DNA of 64,000 nt from Luteitalea pratensis (GTDB lineage: Bacteria > Acidobacteriota > Vicinamibacteria > Vicinamibacterales > Vicinamibacteraceae). The stretch is taken from contig NZ_CP015136.1 in assembly GCF_001618865.1 (NCBI RefSeq), positions 3,073,001 to 3,137,000 on the forward strand. The letters run 5' to 3'. The notes under the pieces are model-generated. The model was given only the letters and a program-made list of their open reading frames with translations, was not told where the DNA came from and did not search any database. Shown here piece after piece: positions 1 to 10,390 of the stretch (positions are counted from its first letter, which is position 1; each line of letters opens with the position of its first letter). The position numbers were made by a program, and so were the translations under genes.

Positions 1-1760
1 GCACCATCGATGGCGCCGCCACTGCCTTTCACGCCGTTCACGGTTTGATAGTCGCGGACGGAATCGAAGTCCCAGAGCATCTTGCCGTCGATTGCCGAGT
101 ACGCCCGCAGGTGCCCGTCCAACGATCCAGCGAACACGGCACCGGGAATCGCCGTCACTGCCGCCGACTGCGCGGGGCTGCAGTTCGCGCGCCCGGCGCA
201 CGGCGGTGGCTCGGCGTGCCACTCGACGCTGCCATCGGAGATGCGCAGCGCGGTCACTCCGCCGCCGGCGCTCGGATCGAGCACGCGCGCCGTTGCAGTG
301 CGCGTCACGGCGGCGTCCGACGTCGCCGCATACACGCGCGTGCCATCACTGGCCATGCCCCATTGCACGCCGCCGTTGATTCCGCCCTTGGCGACGCGCG
401 ACTGCCACACGACTGTCCCGCTGTTGTCCGGGTCGAACGCCCAGACGATTCCGGCTTTCTGTCCGGCCAGGAGCAGTTCGCGCCCACCGGTCGTCGTCAC
501 CAGGATCGCCGGCGAGCCGAAGTCGTAGTCCGGTCCGTTGCCTTCCGGACAGCCTGCGGCTTTGGGCGTCAGCGAGCACGCCGAGTTGTAGACGTCGTTC
601 GGCAGCGCCTGCCGCGACCAGACGATGTTGCCGGTGTCGAGATCGAGCGCGACAATCGCGTCGCTCATCGCGGTGGCCGGCAGCGAATAGTTGTTCCCTG
701 TCGTGACGTAGAGCCGTCGCCGCTTCAGGTCGAGCGTGACCGCGCCCCAGATGGCGACGCCGGATGGCCCGAACGTCTCCGCACCCGTGGGGGGCTTCCC
801 GGTGTGCATCGCCGCGTCGGGAATCATGTAGCGTTTCCACGCCAGGCCGCCGTCGCGCAACCGCAGCGCGACGACGCTGCCGCGGAACGTGCAGCACGGG
901 TAGTCTGCGTTCAACGCACGCGATTCTTCCCACGAGGCAACCGGCACGAAGATCAATCCTTCATGGAGGACCGGCGCAGCGCTGAGACGAACGGCTTCAT
1001 GCGCTTCGGGCCGCACGCGCCAGACCTGTTGCCCGGTGGCGGCGTCGAGCGCGTAAAGCCACCCGGTGAGATCGCCGAACACCAGCAGGTGGCGTCCCTC
1101 GAACGGCGTGGCGACGATCGCCGAGCGGATCGGGCCGTTGGCCTGGAACGTCCACTGCAGGCATCCGGTGTCGGCGCGCATCGCGTGCACGACGCCGCTG
1201 GCGCTACCGATGAAGATCTGATTGCCGATCACCGTCGGCTCGGCAAACGCCGCGATGTCCCCTTCGAAACCGAACGCCCATTTCAGCTTCAGGCGCGAGA
1301 CCTGCTCGATTGTCAGCCGGGCGCGAACGCCGGGAACGAAGCGCGTGTTGTCTCGCTCGGGACTCCATCCATTCCACGAGGGCACCGTCATGTCGCCGAG
1401 CGTCACGCGGCGATCGGCGCAGTACGCCTGCGGCCGCGGACCGGGCTCGCCGCCGGGCTTGCCGAGGTAGGCCGCAATGGCCTCGCGCTCGTCACGCCGC
1501 AGCGCGAAGGCAATCGTCATCATGGCGCCGAAGTCGAGCGTCCGCATGATGCGCGTCGAGGTCATCGCCCGCAGGGTGGCCTTCGAGGGCGTACGGCCGT
1601 CCGCGTTGTCGTGGCAGGCGGCGCAACGCGTCTTGTAGAGCGCTTCACCGGATGGCGGTCTCGATGCACTCTGCGCCGCTGCGGCAGAGGGAAGCATCGC
1701 GAGTGCGAGGACGCACGCCAGACGGCCTGCGCGCGATCGGCGGTCCATTGTTCCGTGCAT
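1..1760 (-). CDS. PQQ-dependent quinohaemoprotein dehydrogenase, polyvinyl-alcohol-dehydrogenase-like (3' end off window)
   Basis: Reading leftward from an ATG at 1760, the frame stays open to the window edge (about 586 residues), so the C-terminus is missing. Residues 1-30 look like a signal peptide. A class I cytochrome c motif C46-A-A-C49-H50 follows, then a long beta-propeller with repeated A-L-D-x-x-T-G-x-x-x-W blades typical of PQQ-binding enzymes. Haem domain first and propeller second is the order known from periplasmic polyvinyl alcohol dehydrogenases and related quinohaemoproteins. The expected role is periplasmic oxidation of an alcohol with electrons passed to cytochrome c; the substrate is unknown. 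The start lies 2 bases after the stop of the upstream VWA gene, so translational coupling is likely. A start at 1748 is also possible. Confidence 0.8.
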   Translation of the reverse strand, partial: MHGTMDRRSRAGRLACVLALAMLPSAAAAQSASRPPSGEALYKTRCAACHDNADGRTPSKATLRAMTSTRIMRTLDFGAMMTIAFALRRDEREAIAAYLGKPGGEPGPRPQAYCADRRVTLGDMTVPSWNGWSPERDNTRFVPGVRARLTIEQVSRLKLKWAFGFEGDIAAFAEPTVIGNQIFIGSASGVVHAMRADTGCLQWTFQANGPIRSAIVATPFEGRHLLVFGDLTGWLYALDAATGQQVWRVRPEAHEAVRLSAAPVLHEGLIFVPVASWEESRALNADYPCCTFRGSVVALRLRDGGLAWKRYMIPDAAMHTGKPPTGAETFGPSGVAIWGAVTLDLKRRRLYVTTGNNYSLPATAMSDAIVALDLDTGNIVWSRQALPNDVYNSACSLTPKAAGCPEGNGPDYDFGSPAILVTTTGGRELLLAGQKAGIVWAFDPDNSGTVVWQSRVAKGGINGGVQWGMASDGTRVYAATSDAAVTRTATARVLDPSAGGGVTALRISDGSVEWHAEPPPCAGRANCSPAQSAAVTAIPGAVFAGSLDGHLRAYSAIDGKMLWDFDSVRDYQTVNGVKGSGGAIDG

Positions 1761-1762
1761 CG

Positions 1763-2710
1763 TCACGTGAGGTCGTTGGTCCAGCGGGTCTTGATGCCAC
1801 CCGTGTTCAGGGCAAGCACTGCGAGGCTGCCTGTCAGCTCACTGTCCAGCGTCGCGGGGGATGACAGCCCGGAGGACATCGCTCCGTAGCCGGCTGCGCG
1901 AAGACCGCTCGGGTCGATCGTGTAGATGGCGACGTTGGCAAGTGCGGCGTTGCGAATGACCTCGAGATATTCGTCGTACCCGTTGTGTGCGTCCCGCCTG
2001 AACTGAGACTGTCCATTGAGCGGGCGCTGCCCTCCGCTGATCAGCAACACCGAACGGCGCTCGGCGTCGGAACGGACGCCGCCGGCTACCTTCGCCAGGC
2101 ATTCCATGGCCAGGCGGGCCTGCGTCTCGAACTCGCCCGGTACAAGAGCCGTCATCTGGTGCTGACCACGCGTGCTACGGACGAATGCCGGGGCCGCCTC
2201 CCGGTCTGTCGTGAAATCGCGCGCGTCGTTCGGGAAGCCCGTGGTCACGACGGCGAGCCGATCGTATGCGCCCAGCCGATCGATGAACCCGAGCGCGATG
2301 TCGATGGTTTGCGGTGTCCGGGTCGGATCGATGTGCAGGTTGTCGATCACCACCACGAAGTCGCGGCGCTGCGCGGGCCCGACCAGGAGACTGAGATGGA
2401 CGTACTCTAACGCGATCAGGGGTTGCCTGACGCCGTTGTCCAGCACCGTGACCTCGTCGGCCCGCTGGTCACCGACGGGACGGCCGTCGCTCGTGACCAC
2501 GGCTGACACTTCAACGAGCGTCGTCCCGGAACGGAACGTCGGTTGCGCGGGTGCGTGCGCCTGTCCGTGGCTTCCGACCTGAAGCTCGAGTACACCCATG
2601 AGCGTGGTGGCGACGGATACGCGCAACGCAGCCTCCTGACCATACGGGTTCGGTAGCCACAGCATCCCACACCCGGATCGATCCTCGAATTGGTCACGCC
2701 AGACTTTCAC
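1763..2710 (-). CDS. VWFA-related acidobacterial domain protein, C-terminally short
   Basis: The protein (up to 315 residues) carries the pattern of the acidobacterial VWFA-related family: an N-terminal F-R-x-G-T-T-L-V-E-V strand region, a D-G-R-P-V turn, then a VWA-like fold with V-V-V-I-D-N-L-H and L-L-I-S-G-G-Q blocks. The usual metal-site serines are not conserved. Family members normally continue past the A-x-x-T-G-G and T-N-D-L segment with a C-terminal strand region; here the stop follows directly after T-N-D-L-T, so the protein looks truncated. The GTG start at 2710 is uncertain. Later ATG codons (2665 and about 2599) are possible, and no clear signal peptide fits the first. It ends 2 bases before the PQQ dehydrogenase start. 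Function is unknown; the family is usually exported. Confidence 0.7.
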   Translation of the reverse strand: MKVWRDQFEDRSGCGMLWLPNPYGQEAALRVSVATTLMGVLELQVGSHGQAHAPAQPTFRSGTTLVEVSAVVTSDGRPVGDQRADEVTVLDNGVRQPLIALEYVHLSLLVGPAQRRDFVVVIDNLHIDPTRTPQTIDIALGFIDRLGAYDRLAVVTTGFPNDARDFTTDREAAPAFVRSTRGQHQMTALVPGEFETQARLAMECLAKVAGGVRSDAERRSVLLISGGQRPLNGQSQFRRDAHNGYDEYLEVIRNAALANVAIYTIDPSGLRAAGYGAMSSGLSSPATLDSELTGSLAVLALNTGGIKTRWTNDLT

Positions 2711-3130
2711 CTCAGACGTACGCGAGGCAGGTTGGCGGAAGGCCCATAATGCGACGTAGCCCCTGGGTGACCATGATGTTTGCCGATGCCCTCGACGATG
2801 GCTGGCGGCGCTCGTGTCTGGCGGGGATCCTGCTGGCGGTAGCGGGCGTGCGGGCCGGCGTACAGGATGCCCCTGGCCAGGATTTCGCGTGGGCTCGCGC
2901 GGTAGACGCCTACCTCGCGGGGGCAGAGAGCAGTGTGACCTCCGTAGTGCGCCTGTCGGCTGTCGAACTCCTCATCCGAGGCGTGGATGGCGTTCAGTGG
3001 GAGCCCCTGAGCGACCGCTGCCTCTCTCGCCTTCGCCAGGCCGACTGCTGAGACGTCAAAGCCCGACACATTCCAGCCACGCTGCGCGAGAAAGATCGCA
3101 TTGCGCCCCTGACCCGAGTACGGTGAGTCA
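2707..3130 (-). pseudogene. Class I SAM-dependent methyltransferase relic
   Basis: On the minus strand the segment G-Q-G-R-N-A-I-F-L-A-Q-R-G-W-N-V followed by S-G-F-D-V-S and A-I-H-A-S-D-E-E-F-D is a clear motif I/II region of a small methyltransferase. Upstream, an in-frame stop at about 3135 removes the N-terminus. Downstream of the E-E-F-D block the frame loses all resemblance to the family, which suggests an indel near 2950. The remainder reads without recognisable motifs to a stop at 2707. The gene is therefore judged broken at both ends. The substrate is unknown. Confidence 0.6.
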
Positions 3131-3268
3131 CCTGCTCGTCATGCGGCCACTCTAGCCGAACATATCGACGCAGCGAATCGCTGGTGCGCCAGGCACTGGA
3201 TGGCACCTGCTCGTGAGGCGGCGACGGCGTGGCCGTCCTGCTCGGGGCCAGTCAGCACGCCTCCGACC

Positions 3269-3308
3269 TGACGAGAACTCGCGCGGGAAAGTCCAGAATG
3301 TCCGTGGA
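3269..3308. repeat. 40-bp dispersed repeat, copy 1
   Basis: This stretch recurs at 47282-47321 with about 36 of 40 positions identical by eye, and the similarity ends abruptly on both sides. Both copies lie in non-coding sequence near other relics. It may be the end of a decayed mobile element, but no terminal structure is visible. Confidence 0.6.
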
Positions 3309-3328
3309 AGTAGCCGGGCTGCGTCGAC

Positions 3329-4039
3329 TTACGCCAGTGTCCCGAATAGCCAACCCACGCCGGCGGTAAGGCCCATCGCCAAGGCTCCCCAGAAGGCCAC
3401 CCGCGCCGAAGCCCTGAGCACGTGTGCCCCGCCCGTCCGCGCCGATAGGGCGCCGAGCGCTGTCAGCCACAGCAGTGACGTTGCCGCCACGACAGGAACC
3501 ACATATCGCGACGGAGTACCGAACGCGGTGACGAGAGGCAATGCGGCGCCCGCCAGGAATGTCGCTGCCGATGTGACGGCGGCCTGGACAGGGCGCGCGC
3601 CCACGGCCTCGGACAGGCCGAGCTCGTCCCGTGAGTGCGCGGCCAGTGCGTCATGTGCCATCAGTTGGACGGCGACTTGAGCGGCGAGCTCTGGTGTCAG
3701 CCCTCGTCCAACGTAGATCGCCGCGAGTTCCTGCATCTCGAATTCAGGCTGCGTGGCCAACTCCTCTCGCTCACGTCCGACGTCGGCTCGCTCGGTGTCG
3801 AGCTGCGAGCTGACCGACACGAATTCGCCTGCGGCCATCGACATGGCACCCGCCACCATGCCGGCGACGCCGGCGACAACAATCTCATCCCGACGGCCAC
3901 TTGCCGCCGCCACGCCCACGATCAAGCTCGCGGTCGACACGATGCCGTCGTTCGCGCCGAGGACGGCGGCGCGCAGCCAGCCGATTCGTTCAGTGCGGTG
4001 CCGCTCTCCATGATCACTTCGTGTCATCGGTGCTGTCAC
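3329..4039 (-). CDS. VIT1/CCC1 family membrane transporter
   Basis: The 236-residue protein has the hallmark N-terminal block R-A-A-V-L-G-A-N-D-G-I-V-S-T-A followed by a first hydrophobic hairpin, the A-G-E-F-V-S-V-S-S-Q segment, a charged cytoplasmic middle region rich in Glu (about residues 80-140), and two or three C-terminal membrane segments. Length and order fit VIT1/CCC1 (nodulin-21-like) proteins, which move Fe(II) or Mn(II) across membranes in plants and yeast. The bacterial substrate is not established. It lies 48 bases after the DUF2892 gene on the same strand, downstream of an RND efflux operon, which suggests a place in a metal/stress cluster. An internal ATG at 4024 is an alternative start. 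Confidence 0.85.
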   Translation of the reverse strand: MTAPMTRSDHGERHRTERIGWLRAAVLGANDGIVSTASLIVGVAAASGRRDEIVVAGVAGMVAGAMSMAAGEFVSVSSQLDTERADVGREREELATQPEFEMQELAAIYVGRGLTPELAAQVAVQLMAHDALAAHSRDELGLSEAVGARPVQAAVTSAATFLAGAALPLVTAFGTPSRYVVPVVAATSLLWLTALGALSARTGGAHVLRASARVAFWGALAMGLTAGVGWLFGTLA

Positions 4040-4087
4040 GCATGTTCTCCCTTGAGCATCAGGTGTTCGCGCCCGACCACTGTCGCG

Positions 4088-4312
4088 TTATCGCGAACGT
4101 GTGACTGGCGTTCGCGGCGCGATGGCGTCTGGCACGCCGCCCTTTCGCAGGATTACCATCATCGGACACCATTCTGTAAAGCCGGACTGAAACAGGTTCA
4201 CTCCCACGAACAGCGTGAACCACAGGAAGTTCGCGTTCACGTAGATGCCCAGCAACACACTGAGGGTCACGAAGGCCCCTGCGATCACACGAAGCGCACG
4301 TTCGACGGTCAC
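4088..4312 (-). CDS. DUF2892 small inner-membrane protein (YgaP transmembrane-domain-like)
   Basis: The protein has 74 residues with two closely spaced hydrophobic helices. After them comes the family's characteristic F-x-x-x-C-P block, here T-E-W-C-P-M-M-V-I-L-R-K, and a short polar tail. The same domain anchors the rhodanese YgaP in the membrane and also occurs alone, often near sulfur or oxidative-stress genes. The sequence alone does not show its role. It sits between the RND permease (167 bases upstream) and the VIT transporter (48 bases downstream), so co-transcription is plausible. Confidence 0.8.
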   Translation of the reverse strand: MTVERALRVIAGAFVTLSVLLGIYVNANFLWFTLFVGVNLFQSGFTEWCPMMVILRKGGVPDAIAPRTPVTRSR

Positions 4313-4478
4313 GGCATACTCCTCTGGAAAATTGCATCAGTTGACGAGACGAACACGATCGGCCAGGCAGACGTGGTCAGCACCTGACAATCGCGCCCAG
4401 GCGCGTGTCGCTGTAAGCGCCCACACGGAGGCGTCATCGACGTCACTCCTGCCAGCAGCCTCGCGACCGCGATTCGAC

Positions 4479-7400
4479 TCATGACAGCGCTCCCGCTGGC
4501 GATGGCACCGCGGACGCAGCCATGGCATGACGCTGCTGGTGACTCATGAAATACAGGACGGGGACGGCGACCCGCGAGAGCAGCAATGACGCGACTTCGC
4601 CCGCCATCAGGGAGATCGCCAGGCCCTGGAAGATCGGATCGAAGAGGATCACGGCCGCCCCGACGATCACCGCCGCCGCCGTCAACGCCATCGGGCGGAA
4701 GCGGACGGCGCCGGCGTCCACGACGGCTTCGGCAAGCGGCATGCCTTCACGCAGTCGCATCTCGATGAAGTCCACCAGGATGATCGAGTTCCGCACGACG
4801 ATCCCGGCGCCGGCGATGAAGCCGATCATCGACGTGGCCGTGAAGAAGGCCCCCATCGCCGCATGTGCGGGCAGGATGCCGACGAGCGAGAACGGAATGG
4901 CCGCCATGATGGTCAGTGGCACATCGAACGCCTCGAACCACCACACGACCAGGATGTAGATGAGGACGAGGACGGCGGCAAACGCCAGTCCGAGGTCGCG
5001 AAAGACTTCGTACGTGATGTGCCATTCGCCGTCCCACTTCATGGCGTACTTCGTCGTGTCGAACGGCTGACGCGTGTTGTAGATGTCGAACGCGTATCCT
5101 TCCGGTAGCGTCATCTGCGCGATGACACTGTTCATGCGCAGGATCGCGTACACCGGGCTTTCGGAGGCGCCAGCAAGGTCGCCGGTCACGTACGTCACGG
5201 GCAGGAGGTTCTTGTGGTACAGGCTGTCGGCCTCCGTGCGCGTCTCTTCGCGCGTCAGCTCGCCGACGGCGACGAGATTCGGGCCCAGGCGCAGCTCGCG
5301 CACGGCGGCCAGCGATCCTTGAGTCGTGCGTGGCAGCCGCAGGACAATCGGCACCTCCTCGCGCGCATTGGCATCGTGCAGGAGGCCGACGGTTCGGCCG
5401 TCGGTCGCCATCTGGACGGCCGTCGACACGTGTGAAGCCATGACGCCGGCGGCGCTTGCGCGCATCTCATCGACGACGAGTGACGTCTTGGCCTGCGGCG
5501 CTGCGACGTACCAATCGACATCCACGACGCCTGGCGTCTGCTCGAGCACGGACTTCACCTGGGCGGCGAGTTCCAGGCGGCGCGACGCATCCGGACCGTA
5601 GATTTCCGCGACGAGCGTCTGCAACACCGGTGGCCCCGGCGGGACTTCTGATACCTGAATCGTGGCGTTGAACCGTCGTGCGATCGGCACGAGCCGATCG
5701 CGCACGCGCTTGGCGATCTCATGGCTCTGTTCGCCGCGCTCGTCCCTGGCGACGAGGTTGACCTGAAGGTCGGCGAGGTGCGGGCCGCGACGCAGAAAGT
5801 AGTGACGTACCAGGCCGTTGAAGTTGTAGGGAGACGACAGCCCTGCGTAACTCTGCACATTGACGACGTTCGCGTCCTTCAGGACTTCATGGGCGAGCTC
5901 CGAAGCGACGCGAGCCGTGTGCTCGAGAGACGTTCCCTCGGGCATGTCCACGATCACCTGGAACTCGCTCTTGTTGTCGAAGGGCAGCATCTTGACGGTG
6001 ACCAGCTTGAGCGGCACGAGCGCCATCGACGCAAGGAGCAGGACGGAGAGGCCGGCCAGGAATGCCAGCCGCGTACGGCCGTTCCCGATGAGGCCGGTCA
6101 TCCCGCGACGATACAGCCGGGTGGCCGCGCCCTCTGGCGCCGGACCGTGTGCGCTGTCGGCCCGAAGCAGGCGGGCTGCGGCCCACGGGGTGACCATGAA
6201 CGCGGCCGCCAGCGAGAACAGCATCGCCGCCGACGCGCCCACCGGAATCGGGCGCATGTAGGGGCCCATCAGGCCGCCGACGAACGCCATCGGCAGAATC
6301 GCGGCGACGACCGTGAGGGTCGCAAGAATCGTCGGATTGCCGACCTCATCGACGGCGCGGACCGCAACGGTGACGAGACCCGCGCCGCCCTCGTGTCTCA
6401 GGCGGGCGTGCCGGACGATGTTCTCCACGACAACGATCGCATCGTCCACGAGGATGCCGATGGAGAAGATCAAGGCAAAGAGCGTGATCCGGTTCAGCGT
6501 GTATCCATAGGCCCAGAATGCGAACAGCGTGAGGGCGAGCGTGACCGGAATCGTGATCAGGACGACGATGGCCTCCCTGAGTCCGAGCGCCAGCGCGATG
6601 AGGAGCGAGACCGACACGACGGCAAGGAACATGTGGTAGAGAAGCTCGTTGGATTTCTCCGCGGCCGTCTCACCGTAGTTTCTCGTGACCGTGACGTTCA
6701 GATTGCCGGGCAGGAGCACCGGCCGTACCGCCGTCAGCTTGGCCTCGACCTGATGCGCGACGGTGATGGCGTTTGCGCCCTTGCGCTTCGCCACGGCCAG
6801 CGTGACCGCGGGATGCGCGCCGCCGTCGCGCGGGTAGAAGCGGACGTACGACGTCGGCGGGGCATCGGCATCGGTGACGCGCGCGACATCGCTCAACCGG
6901 ATCGAACGATCGTTCTGCGCCGAGATGACAACGTCTCGCAAGGCGCTGACAGTGTCCAGGTGGTGACCGCTTTCCAGTCGGGTGACGTCACCGGCCGATA
7001 GGGGACCGGTACCGGTGGTTCGGGTGTTGGCAGCTTCGAGCGTCCGCGCCACCAGCACGGGATCGATCGTGGCGGCAGCCAGCCTCGCCGGGTCCAGTTC
7101 CACGCCGATCTCGCGCGGGCGTCCGCCAAGCAGCGTTACTTCCGACACGTCCGGCACCTCGGCGAGGGCCTCGCTCAACTGCGCGGCGAGGCTCCGAAGG
7201 TCATCGTCCTCGTAGCCGTGTCCCCACAGCGTCACTGCGGCAATCGGCACGTCATCAATCGAGCGTGGCTTCACCATCGGCGACGACGCGCCTGGGGGAA
7301 TGCGATCGAAATTCGCCTGCAGTTTCTGGTTGAGACGTACGAGCGCCCGTTCCTCGTCCTCACCCACGAGGAAGCGGACGATGACGATGGACTGCCCGGG

Positions 7401-7676
7401 ACTCGAAGTGGAGTAGAGGTACTCGACGCCGGGCACTTCCCACAGCAGCTTCTCCATGGGGCGCGTGACGCGCTGTTCCACTTCCGCCGGCGACGCGCCC
7501 GGCAACGCCACGAAGACGTCGACCATCGGGACGATGATCTGGGGCTCTTCTTCGCGTGGGAGCGCCGCGATCGCGAACGCGCCGAGCGCCACCGACCCGA
7601 CAATCACCAGCGGCGTCAGTTTCGACGGAATGAACGTGGCTGCCAGGCGTCCGGCAAGACCGAGGTGCGCGGTCAT
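4479..7676 (-). CDS. RND-family efflux permease (inner-membrane pump)
   Basis: At 1065 residues this is a full-length RND permease. The N-terminal helix is followed by the conserved L-P-R-E-E-E-P-Q-I and [10 protein letters not shown] blocks. The central proton-relay helix reads [14 protein letters not shown], with the essential Asp pair. Two large periplasmic loops and a second set of six C-terminal helices are present. It pumps substrates by proton antiport in a tripartite complex with the adaptor and TolC-like proteins encoded just upstream. Its start overlaps the adaptor stop by 4 bases. It resembles the broad AcrB-like group more than classical CusA. Substrate unknown; nearby metal genes make metal or redox stress an inference only. 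Confidence 0.92.
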   Translation of the reverse strand: MTAHLGLAGRLAATFIPSKLTPLVIVGSVALGAFAIAALPREEEPQIIVPMVDVFVALPGASPAEVEQRVTRPMEKLLWEVPGVEYLYSTSSPGQSIVIVRFLVGEDEERALVRLNQKLQANFDRIPPGASSPMVKPRSIDDVPIAAVTLWGHGYEDDDLRSLAAQLSEALAEVPDVSEVTLLGGRPREIGVELDPARLAAATIDPVLVARTLEAANTRTTGTGPLSAGDVTRLESGHHLDTVSALRDVVISAQNDRSIRLSDVARVTDADAPPTSYVRFYPRDGGAHPAVTLAVAKRKGANAITVAHQVEAKLTAVRPVLLPGNLNVTVTRNYGETAAEKSNELLYHMFLAVVSVSLLIALALGLREAIVVLITIPVTLALTLFAFWAYGYTLNRITLFALIFSIGILVDDAIVVVENIVRHARLRHEGGAGLVTVAVRAVDEVGNPTILATLTVVAAILPMAFVGGLMGPYMRPIPVGASAAMLFSLAAAFMVTPWAAARLLRADSAHGPAPEGAATRLYRRGMTGLIGNGRTRLAFLAGLSVLLLASMALVPLKLVTVKMLPFDNKSEFQVIVDMPEGTSLEHTARVASELAHEVLKDANVVNVQSYAGLSSPYNFNGLVRHYFLRRGPHLADLQVNLVARDERGEQSHEIAKRVRDRLVPIARRFNATIQVSEVPPGPPVLQTLVAEIYGPDASRRLELAAQVKSVLEQTPGVVDVDWYVAAPQAKTSLVVDEMRASAAGVMASHVSTAVQMATDGRTVGLLHDANAREEVPIVLRLPRTTQGSLAAVRELRLGPNLVAVGELTREETRTEADSLYHKNLLPVTYVTGDLAGASESPVYAILRMNSVIAQMTLPEGYAFDIYNTRQPFDTTKYAMKWDGEWHITYEVFRDLGLAFAAVLVLIYILVVWWFEAFDVPLTIMAAIPFSLVGILPAHAAMGAFFTATSMIGFIAGAGIVVRNSIILVDFIEMRLREGMPLAEAVVDAGAVRFRPMALTAAAVIVGAAVILFDPIFQGLAISLMAGEVASLLLSRVAVPVLYFMSHQQRHAMAASAVPSPAGALS

Positions 7677-8884
7677 GACGCACCCCCTGGCCGAGTCGGC
7701 AGCTTCCCGACCGTGACGGCGGCTCCGTCGACCAGGCGCGCCAGCGGCGAGACGACGATCGATTCACCGGCTTCGAGGCCGGCGAGCACTTCGACGCCTT
7801 CCGACGATGAAGGGCCGACGCGGATGAGGCGCAGCCTGGCCACGCCATCGTGCACCACATAGACCGACAACACCTGGCCGTGCCGCTGAATCGCGTGTGC
7901 CGGAACGAGCAGGGCCTGCCGGGGCGCGCCGCGGAACACGACGCGGGCAAAGCTGCCTGTCCGAGCCGTTACCGTTGGCGGAAGGCTGACCTTGACGGTA
8001 AAGGCCCGCTGGTCCGCACCAACGGCACGCGCCACCTCGGTGACGACAGCTTCGAGTCCGTATGCCTCCGCGGCATGTGCGGCGGCTGCATCGATCACGA
8101 CGGTCACCTGGTCACCAGGGTGGACGTACGCCGCGCGGGCCTCATCGACGCGGACGACGACCTGCCGCGCCCCGTCGGACTCGAGTCTGAGAAGTGGGAC
8201 GCCGGGCGCGGCCAGGTTGCCTGGATCGGTGAGGCGCTCGGTCACCAGACCGTCGAACGGGGCCCGCACGGTCGTGAAGGATTCGGTTGCCGTGGCGACG
8301 CCGACCGCGGCCCGTGCCGATGCGAGCTGCGCATCGGCGCCTTCGATGCCCGCCTCGGTCCCCGCGAGGCGCGCCGCTGCCACCGAGAGACGGGCATCCG
8401 CTTCGTCACGTTCTTGATCGGTGGCCGAATTGCGCGCATGCAGCATCGCGATGCGCTTCTGCCATGCCGCGGCGACGCGATGTTCGGCCTCGGCCGCACT
8501 CCGCTCCGCTCGCGCGTGCGTCAGTGCCTTGTCGGCGGCGACGGCGCTGGCCTGCGCCTGCCCCGTGTGTGCCGTGATATCCCGGGCATCCAGCGTGATC
8601 AATCCGGCACCGGTGCGAACCCGGTCTCCGGCATTGACGTGGATGGCGGCAATCGTCGCGACGAGTCGACTCGAGATTGCTGCGGATTGCGGTGCGGCCA
8701 CAACGCCACCGGCTTCGAGCCGCTCGGCCGTGGCGATCGCCGCCACAGGAGTGACGGTGACCGGCATCGGCTCCCTTGCCTTTGCCCGGGGCCGGTCCTC
8801 GGCCCTGCCGCAGGCGGACACACCGGCCGCCAGAACACCGCACACGAGGATTCCAATCAGTCGATTCATGACCATCACGTCCAT
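7673..8884 (-). CDS. RND efflux periplasmic adaptor (membrane fusion lipoprotein)
   Basis: The protein (up to 403 residues) starts with a short hydrophobic stretch ending in V-S-A-C, a lipobox, so it is probably a lipoprotein anchored in the inner membrane. Next come the barrel-sandwich half (residues about 55-95), an Ala/Glu-rich alpha-helical hairpin (about 100-195), the second lipoyl half with T-V-R-A-P-F-D-G, and beta-barrel and membrane-proximal domains. This is the HlyD/AcrA-type adaptor order. It links the RND permease to the TolC-like channel. The ORF begins 20 bases after the TolC-like gene and overlaps the permease by 4 bases. The ATG at 8869, whose product starts M-N-R-L, fits the signal sequence better than 8884. 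Confidence 0.9.
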   Translation of the reverse strand: MDVMVMNRLIGILVCGVLAAGVSACGRAEDRPRAKAREPMPVTVTPVAAIATAERLEAGGVVAAPQSAAISSRLVATIAAIHVNAGDRVRTGAGLITLDARDITAHTGQAQASAVAADKALTHARAERSAAEAEHRVAAAWQKRIAMLHARNSATDQERDEADARLSVAAARLAGTEAGIEGADAQLASARAAVGVATATESFTTVRAPFDGLVTERLTDPGNLAAPGVPLLRLESDGARQVVVRVDEARAAYVHPGDQVTVVIDAAAAHAAEAYGLEAVVTEVARAVGADQRAFTVKVSLPPTVTARTGSFARVVFRGAPRQALLVPAHAIQRHGQVLSVYVVHDGVARLRLIRVGPSSSEGVEVLAGLEAGESIVVSPLARLVDGAAVTVGKLPTRPGGAS

Positions 8885-8904
8885 TGGCTCGGCGAACTTC
8901 GTTT

Positions 8905-10239
8905 CTAGATCCTCCCGAGAGCACGCTCGAGCGCCACGGTCTGCAGAATCACGTCCATGTCGGCGTTGGTGGCCCGCGACTCTGCCTCCAGCGCCGCCTC
9001 GGCGGCTCGCAGCACGTCGGTCACGGTGGCCAGCCCGCCCTCATATCGATCGCGGATGATGCGCTGCGACTCGCGAGCCTGCCTCAGCGCTGTGCGTCCG
9101 GCCTCTTCTCGGGCGCGTGCGGCAGCGAATTGGGTGAGCGCCCCGCGCACGCCCAGTTCGATTCGTCGCTCCACGCGTTCGCGCTCGGCAATCGCGCGCG
9201 CGTGCGCATGTTTTGCTTCGGTCGTGCGCGCCGAGTCGGCGAACCCGCGGAAGACGTTCACGCGCACCTCCGCGCCAAACACCCAGCTCGATTGCTGGGC
9301 GCCGAGCGTCGCACCGTTGAACTCCCAGCCACCTTGGAGGCTTACCGTGGGCAACAGCCCGGCGCGTGCAGTGCGCCGCGCGTTCTCGGCAAGTTGAAGC
9401 TGGATGCTGGACTGCAGGAGCTGCGGGTGCCTTGTGAGCGCCTCCTGGACGAGGGCATCGCCGTCGGCAGGCGCAGGCCGGGAAGCAGGACGAATCGGCA
9501 CAATCGAGGCGGTCAGCGGCAGACCGACGGCTTCGGCGAGCTGGAGACGACCAACGTCGAGGTCCCCGGCCGCGGCAATGTGCCGCTGACGCATGTCCGC
9601 CAGTTGCACGTCGACGGCCAGGACATCTGCGTCGGTGACGAGGCCGACCTCGCGGCGAGCATGAGCCCGTTGGCGATCGCTCTCCGCCGCTGTCACCGCC
9701 GCGTCCGCAGCCCGAACGTTCGCCTCGAGTTGCAGCACCCGCACGAAGGCCTGCGCTGCCCGGAAGCCCAGGTCCTGCCGCGCCGTATCACGGGTCGCTG
9801 TGGCCAGGTCGCGCTCCAACGTCGCCGCCTGCACGCCGAGCCGCGTCAAGCCAGCGTTGTAGACCGGCTGCTCCAGTGAAACCACCGTGCGCGTATTCGT
9901 GATGGGGTCAGGATGATTGAGTTCGGGAATCGCGAAGTTGGCGGCGGTGAACCGCCGCTGCGAAAGCAGCGAACTGAAGACGTAGACCGGCTGGTTGCCG
10001 CGCTGGATCGTCTCGGCCAGGTCGACCCGCGGCCAGTACCCTGCCTGCGCCCGCTGGATACGGGCGTGCGCCTCCTCGATCGACGACGCCAACGCCCGGG
10101 CATCGCTAGTGTCGCCCTGGGCGCGCCTGATGGCGTCCTCGAGGGTCAAGGGGGTCTGTGCGAAGGCCGTACCCAGCCCCGCGCCTCCCATGCACAGCAC
10201 AACCAGCCCGGCCCATGTGCGAAGGCGCCCACCCGTCAC
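8905..10239 (-). CDS. TolC-family outer-membrane efflux channel
   Basis: A GTG at 10239 with an AGGAG eight bases upstream gives 444 residues. The open frame extends further upstream, but that part lacks a signal peptide at its start. From the GTG a good signal peptide ends at G-T-A-F-A-Q (about residue 27). The mature part has two repeats of long coiled-coil helices and short strands, with L-T-L-E-D-A-I-R-R-A opening the first and repeated A-x-x-x-L-E-R-D-L patterns, as in TolC/OprM proteins. It should form the outer-membrane duct of the tripartite pump encoded by the next two genes. It is the first gene of the operon and is divergent from the ECF sigma gene at 10391. Confidence 0.88.
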   Translation of the reverse strand: MTGGRLRTWAGLVVLCMGGAGLGTAFAQTPLTLEDAIRRAQGDTSDARALASSIEEAHARIQRAQAGYWPRVDLAETIQRGNQPVYVFSSLLSQRRFTAANFAIPELNHPDPITNTRTVVSLEQPVYNAGLTRLGVQAATLERDLATATRDTARQDLGFRAAQAFVRVLQLEANVRAADAAVTAAESDRQRAHARREVGLVTDADVLAVDVQLADMRQRHIAAAGDLDVGRLQLAEAVGLPLTASIVPIRPASRPAPADGDALVQEALTRHPQLLQSSIQLQLAENARRTARAGLLPTVSLQGGWEFNGATLGAQQSSWVFGAEVRVNVFRGFADSARTTEAKHAHARAIAERERVERRIELGVRGALTQFAAARAREEAGRTALRQARESQRIIRDRYEGGLATVTDVLRAAEAALEAESRATNADMDVILQTVALERALGRI

Positions 10240-10339
10240 GATGTGATCTCCTCGTTCCACGTCCACGGCTGGTAAGAGCCCCAGGACGCACAAAGGGTTC
10301 AGACAGATGCATACCTGGTCCGGAGGACACGTGTGACGA

Positions 10340-10350
10340 GGGAGTCTCCC
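10340..10350. promoter_or_regulatory. Short palindrome between divergent efflux operon and sigma gene
   Basis: GGGAGTCTCCC is a perfect 5-bp inverted repeat around one central base. It lies in the 151-base gap between the TolC-like start (10239) and the ECF sigma start (10391). It could be an operator serving either side, but short palindromes occur by chance in GC-rich DNA. Confidence 0.2.
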
Positions 10351-10390
10351 GTACAAACGGTTCTACAGGGAGGAGTTGCGGTCGGCTGTC

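Noticed and set aside
45-1889. Long plus-strand open frame of 614 codons
   Set aside because: It is antisense to the PQQ dehydrogenase; composition is Arg-rich noise with no domain.
5721-7001. Plus-strand frame of 426 codons inside the RND gene
   Set aside because: Shadow frame with repetitive Arg/Asp/His text typical of antisense GC-rich DNA.
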